A DNA stretch of 64,000 nucleotides. Source: Druceiella hillmani. Its lineage: Eukaryota; Arthropoda; Insecta; Lepidoptera; Hepialidae. How positions within the stretch are numbered: the stretch's first letter is position 1; each line of letters starts with the position of its first letter. This document shows, piece after piece, positions 1 through 12,637 of this stretch. The notes beneath the pieces were generated by a model. The model was not told the DNA's origin. It worked only from the letters and a program-made list of their open reading frames with translations, and did no database searches. Where the stretch lies: assembly GCA_039881145.1 (NCBI GenBank), contig JAYKKI010000015.1, forward strand, positions 25,001,001-25,065,000, given 5' to 3'. The translations under genes and the position numbers were made by a program.

Positions 1-421
1 AAAAAAGGTGGGTGATTACGTATTTTTTTGCATATTTTTCAGTTCAGAGAGGTTTTATATCTACAGATCTCTGAAGATATGAAACCAAAAATTATGAAAA
101 TAGTATTGTTGAGGCAATAAATTATGAAAAGAATATATATCTTGTAATAAAAAAAGCAGACCTTCCAAAATATAACTTTTGCAAATACGACTACAGTGCA
201 ATTAACGAGAAGCTGAGATTTAGAGTGAGGGTTAGCGAGTTCCACCATCTCACAGAACAGTAGATCAATTTTACAATATCGTGTTTGATATTGTTGAACA
301 ATTTGTGCAGGAAAGAAACAAAAAAACGAGGAATATCGAATATGGTGTTCACCCTAACTTGATCAAAATAATGAACAGGATAGAAAAATTCTAGATTAAG
401 GGAAGATTTACGGTAATTTGT

Positions 422-492
422 CAGTCTATGTAGAGTGCTTTAAATTAAGAAGCTTTACAGTATATGTAGAATGCTTTAAATTAAGAAGCCGG
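422..492. repeat. 36-bp tandem duplication, two copies
   Basis: Two adjacent copies begin with CAGTCTATGTAGAGTGC and CAGTATATGTAGAATGC, and both run into GCTTTAAATTAAGAAGC. They are nearly identical, which suggests local slippage or a recent small duplication. Confidence 0.85.
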
Positions 493-1987
493 ATAAAAAA
501 GTTACACATTCGTAATACTGAAAATAATCAATAGCTACATTCCTAATACTGAAAACCTCGTCTAAAGTAAGATAAAAGGTTTTGGTCATACGTGTCATTG
601 TTAAAACAGATATATTTCAAAACTCGGACCTTATATTTCTTCAGGGATGAGATAGATAGTGCGCTTAAACAAGAAGATGTAAATAAAGGAGTGAGCCCCG
701 ATAAGAAAATAGCTATCTATATAACAAATACTTATAAAATTATAACTTTTATTGCAAAGGTACATTTATTGTTCAAGCGGGAAAGGCGCGATAAAAACTA
801 TCAGATTCGTAGTCGGTGATTGAATGCGGATCACCGATGTTTTTGCTCAGCATTTTATATTTGCGAAGTAAATTCAATTTTATTACGGTCGACTTAACAT
901 TCAATTAATATCTACCGCAAAATATGGAACGAGACGTCTGAAACGTTATGAAACGCTTAGGAAATTGTGTTATTTTGAGAGTTTGATTTTTTTATTAGAG
1001 CATTATTTAAATATTAATCTCATGAAATATTTCATTACAAGTTTGTAAAGTTTGATATAACGTTTGTAATGCTACCATTAAGTAAGGTATTAATTAGTAT
1101 TTAATTAAGATTGGATGCTCTATTAGTAATAATCCAAATAAGGAATAATCCAAAACTATGAAAGGTTTATCATTGATATTACCTTGAAGGAGTTAGAGCT
1201 TTAATGCTGAAATGAAAAATAGGAAAGACAGAAAGGAAACGAAATCAGTCAATTAATAACAAATTGTACAGGGAATATTATCGAATACAATTACTATATT
1301 TGTATTGAAACAAATTTACATATGAGAAAAACTTTATAAACTACATGGAATTTTAAAATATTTATCCATCTTATATTAACCATACGAAATATTCGTTCAG
1401 CCTTAATAAATATCACTGATAAATTTTCGTCCAACTCTAAAATGAAGAGCTGTTTCTTTGACTATCAAATATTTTTATATTTATTCAGATTAAATTTTAG
1501 ACAAATACAATTGTTTGTATTATTAGAATAATTTTAATTTATTTATCCTCTATATTCAGATTTAACAGCAAAACTAGACTTGATTATTTTTATTTGGTTA
1601 GTTTTTCTAAAGCAAAGGTATAATTTAAAGGCTTTTGGGGAAATTTATATTCAAAATTATTGTTAAGTTTATTAGAATGTATATGACGAAACATTGCGAA
1701 AATACTGCATTTGACTTCTCGATTTCGTTTGTTGTAAAACTATTATTCAGATGCAATGTACATATTAACAATTATTTTATAACAACCGAATTCGAAAAAT
1801 CAAACGCTGTGTATCTTGCTTCCTTTCAGTATAAAATTAAGTAATACTGGGAATGATATCATATATGTTATTAAAATTTCCTCAAAACTTATGTAAGAAA
1901 AGTTTCTTGTTCAACGAAATTATGTATTTAGTCATATATATTTCATTACATTTTATGAGCTGAACTATTTCACTACCTCTTCCGTGA

Positions 1988-1993
<6 letters not shown>

Positions 1994-2059
<66 letters not shown>

Positions 2060-2060
2060 C
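1994..2060. repeat. (TA)n microsatellite
   Basis: An almost pure TA dinucleotide run of about 60 bp that ends in the variant GTATATAC. It is one of about a dozen such tracts in the window. Confidence 0.97.
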
Positions 2061-4674
2061 ATTTTGCACATATTGAAAAGATAATAATTAATTATTCCTC
2101 TTTCGTGGCACACAGATCACATAGTAATAGTAACGGATATAAATTAAAAACTTTCAAAGTGTTCACTCCTTCTTTTAAAATAATACTCAAACGATAGGAT
2201 GGTGTGGTATACTCGTATAAATAATAAGCAAATACTTCGTTCTAGGACCCAAAAATACATCTTGATACAAGTGTATGCATGATCAGTAAACTTTTCTTCT
2301 GCTTTACTTTGCTCAAACTCATAATGTCGATAATATTTTTCTGGCCAACTATAATTAACACCGGAAGATAAAGCCATTTCATTAAAAATAATTGAACGAT
2401 ATTTTCTACGACCGGTTCAATTAGCCTCAATTAAAAAAAAATTGTTTTGTTATTATTATATAAACGCGAACCAAATTTAACAAATTACAGAAGCGAATGC
2501 AATGTACTTGCGAATTGCATTGTGAATAATTTTTGTAGTGACATATAACATTTTACGTTGTTTTTGCACATTACCAAATAAAATTACTTTACCGGACAGT
2601 ATGCTATACCGGACAGTAACAATACAAGGATTAATTCCAGTAAGGGAGAATGGGGTTTATTAGTATTACCTATTTATTCTGCATCCATTATTATTCCAAA
2701 ATGAGGGTATAGGAAAAAATATTTTCCAAGAACAACTGCAAAACTCATAATTTATTTTAAACATTTATTTATTTTAAGCACTTTATGCTTTATATATCTG
2801 TTATGGTTCATTATTCGGGACCAGACGTAAAAACAAAAATTTTTTAGCACCTTTGGCCTTTGGTGATTTATTTTAAAGTAAATCGTCGAATTTTCATCAC
2901 TCAATAAATATTTTTTCAATAGAGAAGATAAAAATATTATTTAATTTTTTAGTCAATAGTCGTTCAGTATTTTTGTTTATATTTGATGGTTAATTAAACG
3001 ACAATTCTTAATGTCAGCTGGCGTTAAAGTCTTGAAATATTCCTAACTTACGCGAGACAAATGTATCATATGTTAATTTCAAATATTAAATGTTTATTTA
3101 ATAAAAACTTATAAAATATTCTTGCCTTATACTTTTTCGGTTTTTTACTACCCAAATTTTTGTTCATACTTCTTGCATTTCAGCTTAAATTTCAACAGGC
3201 GCACTTTATTAATGAGTCATTCCGCATGAAATTTTCTAAAAAAAATTTCGTTACTGCACCATTTTTTAATTTGCTCAAGCTATATAATAATTTTCCCTAA
3301 GGTCTCAAAAAAAGAAATCCAGCATCATTGAATTGTTGCATGCGCCAGTCCTTGCTTATTCAGATTAAAACCTTTAAAAAATGTCATTATTATACTTAAG
3401 TTGTTAACATTTTTCTGATAAACATATTTACACGTCCGAGAGCCAATATTTGGTTTTTGTATACAAAATTTAAATTCACATAATTAATACTCGTGAGAAA
3501 TAATACGATGCTGAAAATACGGGTATTTTACTGATTTTTCGTCATTTTTAACCGGTTGCAGTGTCTCGACAGTTAATTTTTCTCAAATATTAATTGCACA
3601 ATTGACTCGTTCGGCTTATAAAAAATATGTTCAGTCTATAAAAAAATATGTTTGCAATTTTGAAAAAATTGCATTGTTATGGCTATAAATATTAAAGCTA
3701 CGAGAAAAAAAATTAAACTTGCATGGTATTTAGTCATTACAAGGTTTATTTTTACCTTTTATGCGTTCACGGGTGGTTTAAAAGAAGTAAAACACAGTCT
3801 TATATTTTGGCGAGTAGGTAAGAATAAAATTAAGAACAAGAATCATCTTTAACGTGAAATTATATAATTTGTTTTCCTGTAATTATGAGTATGTCGACTT
3901 TAAAATTATCATAGCAAGTCGAATATGATGAAAAAAATAAGGAATTGAAAATTAAAAAGCTATATATTATATTTTATTCGAAAACTTAGTTTGGGTTTTA
4001 GAAGATAGACAATTTCAAAATTAATGAAAGTTTAATATTTTCGCATTTTTAATTGATAGTAAGGGGGAGGTACAAAAGTATGATACATTTTCGTATTTTT
4101 ATTGTGTTTATATTTATAAATCTCTCCGATAAAAAATGTTTCAACAGTTTGGACATCTAGAGTCGATAAAAAAATGATGTGTCGGGAATTTCATTAGAAA
4201 TAAAATATTTCAAAGAGATAAATTTATTTATCTTGGCTAGGAATGGCCAATCCAACTATTACATTAATAGTGTAGCTAAGATCGCGAAATATTTTTATTC
4301 AGAGCGGCCGATACACATAACCAACCACGAGCGTATCTCGGCGCATAATGGATTAATAAAGGTGTAGATATGAAACCGGAAGTCGAAAATTTGTAACGCT
4401 AATGTTGGAATCCTCAGCAAAGGGCGTTTAACACATTCAAATTAACGGGCTTCGAAACACCATACTTTTTCTCGCTGTCACTTTTTGTCGCTGTTATATG
4501 TACATACGCATGGTATTATTTCCTGCAGAAAAAGTATAATACTGAAAATTTTTCTGTGGCCTCTCATATAGATTTTCTCCGGAAAACTTATTATTTTAAT
4601 AATGATTTTTATAAGTATTTTCATATTCATTTAGATACCGATAAGTTATTTTGAATGTACTATAGTTTCTAATA

Positions 4675-5866
4675 ATGGCGTGTGTTTTACCCGGCTGTCC
4701 CTCCACTCAAAAAACTATTAGAGAACTCTCATTTGTCAAGCTTCCAAAATGTGGAACTCTGTGTCATTTGTAGTATTATTTTTAATTACGAAATAATATA
4801 AGAAAGTATTTTTAAATTCCGTCAACGTGGACATCTACCCCTGTATAACTATGTTTATAATTACAAATTATAATGAAATTCTTGCTTTGTTTGCAGGGCA
4901 ATGGAATGGTTGAGACTATGTGGCTGAGAAGAGTTGGCATTCGGATTTCAAAACCATTGTTCCAGAGTTTGCGGGAATCATTTTATAATTTCACTCACTT
5001 TATAATTTGAGACTATTTCTCATAGGAAATTGTTACAGGTGAATACAAAGCCTAGTTAAAATTTGCCAACGTCGACCGACGATGTTACATGACAGTATTG
5101 GAATTACTAATAGGCCAACCGAGTACCAGTTCAGATGCAGCCGCGGCAGAAAGCAGCTATTTTTATAAAGGAATATCTAAGGTTATTTATATTATTCTAA
5201 TGTCTAATGCAATCAATCAAATTATTCATAGTCTAGATGAGATTTAAACTTATACCCAAGGAATTATACTGACCAGGCAGTATCTTTAACATTAAATATA
5301 TATAAACTAGTGATACAACTGATTGCAATTTGATTGAATACTTAATATTAGGTAAATAGATAAATGTCTTCATTTTATTTTACTCAATTTGATGCAAGAT
5401 CTCAACACTGGGATACAGATAAAGACTAACCACTTCACTGATTATAAATAGTGTATCTCGAATTATACATTTCAAATTTCAACTACAACTGATACAACTA
5501 AAGTGAGATAAATTATTTGCATTATGTGTTAGTTATCCATTGTATGGAGTTGCCAGATTATGTGAAAAAAGTTACATAGGTTTTTACTAAATATCAGATA
5601 TAATATATACAATTTGGGTATAACTTACCAATTTATATCCAAATTGTACATATATTTGTGAATTGTTTATGACTACAGAAGTATGTACTTCCAGAAGCAA
5701 CTTCTACCAGAGTCAGCGTTTCAAAGAGAGAAAGCCAACAAAAATTGAGGAGTTCCGCACTTGTTAAAAAGATACGTGCACTGAAGATGACCATCGAACT
5801 GCTGAGGCGCAAATTAAGAAGATTGCGGAAACCTAAGCAGTATGGAAAATCAGGAAGTATGAACAT
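4675..5866 (+). pseudogene. THAP-domain zinc-finger gene remnant (P-element/THAP family)
   Basis: Three separated pieces read like a THAP protein. Piece 1 opens with ATG at 4675 and encodes MACVLPGC, then SFVKLPK, matching the C-x4-C start and the F-x-x-[FL]-P segment of THAP domains. Piece 2 follows a good acceptor (TTTGTTTGCAG, ending 4896) and encodes MEWLRLCG, a stop (TGA at 4925-4927), EELAF, then VCGNHF with the C-x2-H pair (TGC at 4970, CAT at 4979). About 41 residues lie between the second and third cysteines, within the family's 35-53 range. Piece 3 (about 5679-5857) encodes a basic heptad-like stretch, LVKKIRALKMTIELLRRKLRR, like the coiled coil that often follows a THAP domain. THAP domains bind DNA and occur in host regulators and P-superfamily transposases. 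The TGA lies where arginine (CGA) would be typical, so a CpG transition is likely. The donor of piece 1 is unclear and no transposase catalytic core was found. Family call by motif only. Confidence 0.6.
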
Positions 5867-6001
5867 TTATATATATAATAAAATAAATTTTCAAACTTAT
5901 TTTGCCAGAAGATTCTTGCTTCTTTATTCTTGATTCTTTATTTGATCGAATAAGAACTCAGCGAAACGCAAAAGAAACGCAATCGAAAGAAACGCAGCGA
6001 A

Positions 6002-6073
6002 TACAAATCTCTGTAATCATTTTTGAACTTGTTAATTTACAAATCTCTATAATCATTTTTGAACTTGTTAAAA
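6002..6073. repeat. 36-bp tandem duplication, two copies
   Basis: TACAAATCTCT.TAATCATTT followed by TTGAACTTGTTAA occurs at 6002 and again at 6038 with a single mismatch near the start and slight drift at the end. It lies just downstream of the THAP remnant. Confidence 0.9.
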
Positions 6074-9000
6074 AATAACCATTTCCAAACAAACATTCCA
6101 ATATAAATTTTGCGAACACTGGTGGAAACACTTCTAATAAAATATATACTGTAATAAACCGTAATAAAGCTTTACTAAAATTTGGAAATAAATTTCTTCC
6201 ATTGAGATACGCTAAGAAACATACATCACAGAATACGCAATTGTATCCACATATATGTAATGTCTTTGTATTTTATTTTAATTGTTAGCTCTATAGTAGA
6301 GGGGATCCATATACTATTAATTACCTGAACAGTATTAAAGCCAGAAAAACCTTGAAGCATGCTTTTGAAGTCATTTGAGAATCAAAATATATTTTTGAAA
6401 TAATAACTTTTTAAAATACTATAATTGTAAAATCTCAGATATATGTTTGCAAAATTTTAGTAATTTTAAAGTTTTAATAATTTTTTTGAAAAAGAAAATA
6501 TTTTTAATACATTTTAATAGGTTTTTAAATTTGATAAATTTCAATTCAATGTTTTGTCGTAATGCCATCTATGGGTGATAATTCTTCTTGCACATCGCCA
6601 TCTACCTTGGTGATGGTAACAATCGAAGCGCCACTTGGTGAATTAGCTTCTTATTGTCTATACAAAATTGCGACCACTTTGTTATTTTGGGTTAGTTTCC
6701 GTGATGTCCATTCTACACTCTATGTTCTGTGGATTAGCCAATGTGTTGTAACGTACTACTTCTATGGAAGACTGAAACTATATTTTCGTAACTATTTTTC
6801 TTTTTTTCTTTTAATATTGCGTCAGTCTAAATTATTTTACATACAAATTAAAGAAGCAGAAACGAGCATTTTACTGCTCTTTCGAATTTAAAATTAAAGT
6901 ACAATTATTTGGAATGAGTCCTCTAAATTTGCTCCTCTTTAGCGATCCGCACAAGCCCAATTGAAACTCAATTTCTGCCTCCTATTTATAGCCACAGCGT
7001 AGCTAATCCTTAAAGGAACTTGTAAACGCATGAATTCAAAATGGTAGTCTGAAGGGATGGTAGGAATTCAGGAGATGAAGATAGTTTCTTCTTGATTAAT
7101 ACTCGCATTTTCGTGTCTGTCCTTTTACACTAACGCATGCCCATTCGAATGCATGCTTTTTCATACGCACAAATAGTTTAAGATTCGTGTTCAGGTAAGG
7201 AAAAATAGAACATATTTTAAGGAATCAAATGTAATCAATGAAAGTGGTTGCGTAATGAAAATAGTTATTGCAACTTTAGTATTTATGATTGAGAAATATA
7301 CAATATGAAAAGAGTTTAGACGATATATTTTATTCGTTGAATGGAAGTCAAGAACTCGACAAAAAAAATAAATTGTAATATAGAGGTATAACGAAAAATA
7401 ATATTGCGAAAAAATGGATTGAAAAAGATTATTGTCGATAACTTGCGCTATAATTCCAATTTAAAACATGAGCTTGTTTTAGAACAATTATAAAGTAGTT
7501 ACTGTGATACATAAACAATAACAAAAAGACAAAGCGAATAATGATGTTTAGAGATAAAACAAAGTTAGAATACTAAGCTACAACCTACAATAATAAAGAA
7601 CTAAATTCATGTTGACTAATAATAAATGACCAAACGTAAAATCTATTCAAAGCGTGAAACCGAAAGTACGTTTAATTGATAAGGTTTATAGCAGTTTTAG
7701 CAGATGTGAAAGACGTTAATTTTATTGAGTTAGGAAGTTAGAACAGAGAGCATCTTTAAACAAACTTAATTTTTATCTTAAGCGGAAGAATTATCAGGAA
7801 ATAATTCTGTAAAATCGAAAAAATTATTAAAAAAAAATGTTTGAGAAATTGTCGGAGACTGTCAAAACAAGAATTTAAAAATTGCAATTGTTTTAGTAAT
7901 GCTCAATGAAGAAAAATGCTTGCAATTCATCTTGAATGTAGTGTAAGTTGAAGTTTCATAATAGCTCATTGTGTCTCGATAAATAAAACTAATTTCGACC
8001 AAAGTAAGTAATGATTTAACTGAGTAGATTAATTTTCAAGGCATTTTATACATAAGTAGATTCACTACTTATTCCCATATATTAGTAGAGTCGCTACTTA
8101 TTGTCTCATTGTCGATCTTTTATATTATTTAACGTGGCAAATTATTTATAAAAACAGAAAAATTTAAGTGAATTCGTAAAAATTACGTAACCCGAGAATT
8201 TCTAAAATGTTCTTTATCTTACGACTTGTTTCGATTTGTATCTCACTGCCTGTTTGTCTTTGTGAACGCAAACAATAGATCTAAACAGAAAAATAAAAGT
8301 AACTTCTTCAATCAAAGAGATGTTGTATTTTAAAAATGTTCATCAATATTGAAAGTGTTAATACTAAAACGCAAAACCATCCAGGATATTTAATTTGATC
8401 CCCAAAAAATTTATTTTTTTGTGTAATCGTTAGCTCGTATAACGCAATTCATAAATGAATATCTATTTCAGGAGATTCAAAGGGGCTACATGAGAATGCG
8501 ATCCTTTATTATTTCATCACAAAAGATTCAACAATGACTCTCAGATTCCGCGATACGATCTATGAATGAACCCGGCTTACTATTATTTCCGCTAAGCAAT
8601 TTTTCGTTAGGTAAAACCGCAATTCCATTGTGACTGACGCGCATATTATATTAATTTCACCCTCCAAATATGATAAATGAAACTCTAGTATTGCCAACTT
8701 TACGTTATTATCTACGCGACTGCAAAAGTCTGTAGAAACGAAATTCGTTTTGCGTGGATTATTGAAATAAGGTTTGTTTTCAGTTTTAAAACTCTGATAT
8801 GATGAAGTAACAATGAATGAATGTCTTGTTTTGTTTTACTTGATATAAAATTTTTTGTATATTGTATTAACTTTATTAATGGTGGCGATAATTAATGAAA
8901 TAATTTTATACTTACATGTATAAGGCAGATTATTTAGGTAGAAAAAGAAAAAAATTATTTAATTAGAAAACCACCACGAATAAGTAAATATCAAGTAATC

Positions 9001-9521
9001 ATTTTTATCTTTCTCAGGAAATATATACCAAATCAAACTTAACTACTTTAACTAACAATTAATTGATCGTAATTTATAAATATCCCTAGGATATTTTTTT
9101 TTAGAAACGTAAAATTCTTTTTTAGTATAAATCAAATATAAAATTAATTTTCTTGTTACTAATTAGTTACTTCATTTCATAAACCTTCATACAAATTGCA
9201 TGACAGGTGATTCTTGTAATCAAACATGCCAACAGCAATTCAATAAATTGTGTTTTAATAGAAGTTTTTTATTTAATATATTTTTTTTTTAATTGTTTCT
9301 CCTCTGCTTGCTGATTATTTTTTTTCAGAAAAGAAAAAATTACATGGTCCTCCCATGAGACAGATAGTATTTGGGCGACAAATATTTTTTTAAAACTCTT
9401 CATTTGACATATTGTATTGACTTGGCGGTAAGCTATATATACGGAAAAATACAGTACGCATTGGTTTAACTTTGATAATAAACAAAGTTAGGTAAAGTTT
9501 TTAAAGTAATATATAATGATG

Positions 9522-9571
9522 GTTAATATATTTTGATGGCTTACAAGTTAATATATTTTGATGGCTTACAT
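9522..9571. repeat. 25-bp tandem duplication, two copies
   Basis: The word GTTAATATATTTTGATGGCT plus TACA occurs at 9522 and 9547, identical and almost directly adjacent. Confidence 0.9.
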
Positions 9572-10998
9572 AAAATAATTTATAAAATTGTATTACAATT
9601 TAAAAGAGGGTTCGAATTTTAGAAATTCACAGAATGTGTTATGCCGACTTTAATGGTTTTATTGTAGAGTCGTTATGATTTGTGTAGTAAAATATGGTTG
9701 GAAGTGGTTAAAATCGTAATTTCAGTACTTTGTGTTCATTTTTTTGAGTTTATGCACTGAATAATTTTATATTTATTAATTGTAGACACTTTCTTACCGA
9801 TTTATTTAATATTTATAATATGAGTTAATGATGAATATTCTAAGATCAAATAGGTATTAAATAATTTCGTTTAATTATTGACATTATAATAGTTTCAATG
9901 CATTTACAAGAGAGACACTGGGTAAATTGGAAATAAAAAAAATTTCGTGTATTTTAGGGCACTTGGTACTTATGAAATCAAATGAGATATTGTGTAGTCT
10001 CAAAAATTTAAATGTTCTGTGACAGGTAAAAACTTACAAGAGAAAACTGTCTTTTTCAATGTTTGTATTTTTAAGTAATATTTTTTTTATTATAGAGGTT
10101 AAAACGTCCATTTGCGGACAAATAAAGAACACCCCGCTGCGTATTATGATTCTTCTACATATTATAAACATGTTCCCATAATTTTTACACGCGCTATGTT
10201 TACCGTCGGAAAAATCAACTTTAAAATGGAAGGATGAATGTAATAGTATGTCCTGCTAGTAGAAAAGTGAAATTTTAAGAATTTTTCTCTTTCATTGACT
10301 GATTATGTTAGTTTATCAAAGGCGGCCATTTATTCTCAAGGACTCATGTTTTATATACAATGACATAATAACACGTTTAAAATGATTTTATTTATCAGAA
10401 TATAGATTATAAGATAAAGGTTTAATTTTTCAAGGTCAGGTCTTGAAATTCAAGTGTCTGCTTAATATAGAAAAATCAACGACTCAATTAAATAACAGTC
10501 GCATCACTACAAAACTAAACTTTTTAATTACATTTGTATATTTAAAATGATATGGGCTATTTTAAATTTTAATTTTGTAAATATTATATTTATGCTAATG
10601 GTGTACCTGTTGGTGAACATCATAGCATTAGACTGGTCCGTTTATGAGTAAAGCAGAAATTTTATTGCTGGGAAAACTTTAATAAAAAAATTCAAATAAA
10701 ATAGCCGCGACGATGATCTGAAAAAAAAATAATTCTGCTCTAATGAAAGTTTAGGAGATACTTGGTAGCACAATGCGTGACTTATGTAATGTAAATTCCT
10801 CCGTGGGTTACTATCATGTAAATAGGAATCTAAGTATTGAGTAACACTCTTACTTAAACACGTGTGCCATCAAAACTGCAAAAACAATAGCGAGAAGATA
10901 CATGTATAATTCTTAAATTATTCACCGACATATAAAATTACTGGAATCCTAAGTCCATTAACCTATATCGATAATTTTGAACTAAGAAACATAATACA

Positions 10999-11300
10999 GA
11001 TTAATAATCTGCATTGAATATTTCAGTAATATAAATTGGTTATCACATTGATGTTGTAATTTTTTGCCAATTTAATAATGGGTTGGATTTTTAAAAATTT
11101 TTTTGCATTTATTTCTTAAAATTTCAAATTGCAGGGCTATTAAATAGTTTTTATTTTATTATAATGTTTCAATTATGTTGAAATTTTCACATTTTTTAAA
11201 TAATGTTTTAGCTTGGTCGTTTCTTAACCCTTATATTTTTATTAACGATCCCCTGAAGAGCCATTTCAGGACATCAAAGAATTTCATTTTTTATATATAT

Positions 11301-11349
<49 letters not shown>

Positions 11350-11840
11350 CAACACTTGGAATATGCAGTATATTCAAAAACTCGCACGAAGCAGTCAGTT
11401 ATGAGCTAATTTTATGAGCAAACAGTACGGTTTTTGTTTGTAACCAATTATTAGAATTGTGTCTCAAAATATTTATCAATTTTTCTCTTGCTTTTTGGGA
11501 ACCTTTATATCAAAATTTATAAATTATACAGATGCTAAAAATATAAGGATTAAGAAAAGATCAAGCTAAAACATTATTAAAAAAATGTGAAAATGTCAAC
11601 ATAATTGAAACATTATAATTAAATAAAAATCATTGAATACCTCTGCAGTTTGAAATTTTAAGAAATAAATGCAAAAATAATTTTTAAAAATCCAACCCAT
11701 TATTAAATTGGCAAAAAATTACATCAATATGCGTAATGTTTAAATAATTTTATCATTTTATAAATCAATAAAATTATTATTTGGAATTAAATTTAATTAA
11801 CAATTTATATTACTGAAGTATTCAATGCAGATTGTTAATC
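10999..11840. mobile_element. Foldback (inverted-repeat) element with a (TA)n loop
   Basis: The left arm, 10999-11241, reappears inverted at 11535-11840. Matching words run in order, for example AATAATGGGTTGGATTTTTA on the left against its complement near 11680, and GCATTTATTTCTTAAAATTT on both. Identity is about 93% by eye, apart from about 70-80 extra bases in the right arm near 11731-11805. The 293-bp loop carries a (TA)n tract at 11292-11346. Arms plus loop suggest a foldback or MITE-type non-autonomous DNA element, or a hairpin duplication. No coding capacity was seen; the 80-codon frame over the left arm and TA tract is incidental. No target-site duplication could be identified. Confidence 0.75.
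11292..11346. repeat. (TA)n microsatellite in the foldback loop
   Basis: A TA run interrupted once by TTG, lying between the two inverted arms. Confidence 0.97.
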
Positions 11841-12637
11841 AAAATAAGTAAATTTTATACGTAAGAAATATTTTGATAATTAAAAGCAATGTATACAGAT
11901 ATCATTGAAGGATCATGTCTTAAAATATTGATCGTGGCTCTGTATTTCAAGTTTCCTAAACAAGACAAAACCACGATGGGTAATATGATAAATTATTTTC
12001 CGATAGTTATTAGACACATTTATTTTAATTGACTTCTACATATTTTTATGTTAATTGAAATTTATTACGAAAAAACGTTCTTAATAGATTTTCTTTCCCA
12101 TATTTCGAATAAAAATTACTATCTTCTTTATTTAATAAATGACATCAATGGTAACTTAGTTTTGTTGTTAATAAATATTTTTAAAATTGTATTTAAGTTT
12201 TGCAACGTATGCGGGAAAGATCTGAAAGTGCGATGCAGCTGACTATAATGTATGTTAGTTTGTTATAAAGCGGAGATTTAACAAAGATCCTCTAAACGTA
12301 ATTAATATTGTTCCGAAATTATAATCGGTTAGATTGGAATATTAGAAATATGTGAAAATACACATATTCTAAGAATAAATGTTTGCCTTAACAATATTAT
12401 AAGCATTTAATGACATCTATAATCTATTTATTTTTAAGTCTAAGTGATTAGTTATATTTTTAATAGTTAAAAATTATTTTGAGCCTTTATGTGTTAGTAA
12501 ATTTACATTAATAAGATCAAGGTTTACTTTTTGGTTTTGAAGTTCACTTTAAAAAATAACTATCATCAGGATACTAAAAAAACATTTCCATTAACATAGT
12601 TATGTGTAATTCTGCTTAGCGATTATGTTAATATCGC
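11841..12637. other. AT-rich spacer between the foldback element and the large palindrome
   Basis: No gene or notable repeat was recognised. A 64-codon frame at 12048-12242 ends in an NVCGKDLKVRCS-like string, but it has no family match and no splice context. Confidence 0.5.

Larger units (their letters stand above)
1..4674. other. AT-rich non-coding stretch
   Basis: I see no recognisable gene here. The longest frames are 62-77 codons, mostly opened by AT-richness, and match no family I know. Two of them (592-819 and 4179-4367, both +, opening with GTG) have fairly protein-like composition, but no family or splice context supports them. Local structure consists of a 36-bp tandem duplication near 422-492, a repeated ACATTC.TAATACTGAAAA word at about 504 and 537, and one (TA)n tract at 1994-2060. 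Confidence 0.6.
5867..10998. other. AT-rich non-coding stretch
   Basis: No gene is recognised. It holds a 36-bp tandem duplication at 6002-6073 and a 25-bp one at 9522-9571. The 109-codon + frame at 6562-6891 matches nothing known. On the opposite strand a short frame near 6550-6650 reads SGASIVTITKVDGDVQEELSP, which has protein-like composition but no identified family. Confidence 0.6.

Noticed and set aside
6562..6891. 109-codon frame on the + strand
   Set aside because: Hydrophobic and aromatic drift in the second half, no family match, and a competing protein-like string on the opposite strand.
11175..11417. 80-codon frame across the foldback element
   Set aside because: It runs from the inverted arm through the TA loop; half of it is Tyr-Ile repeat.
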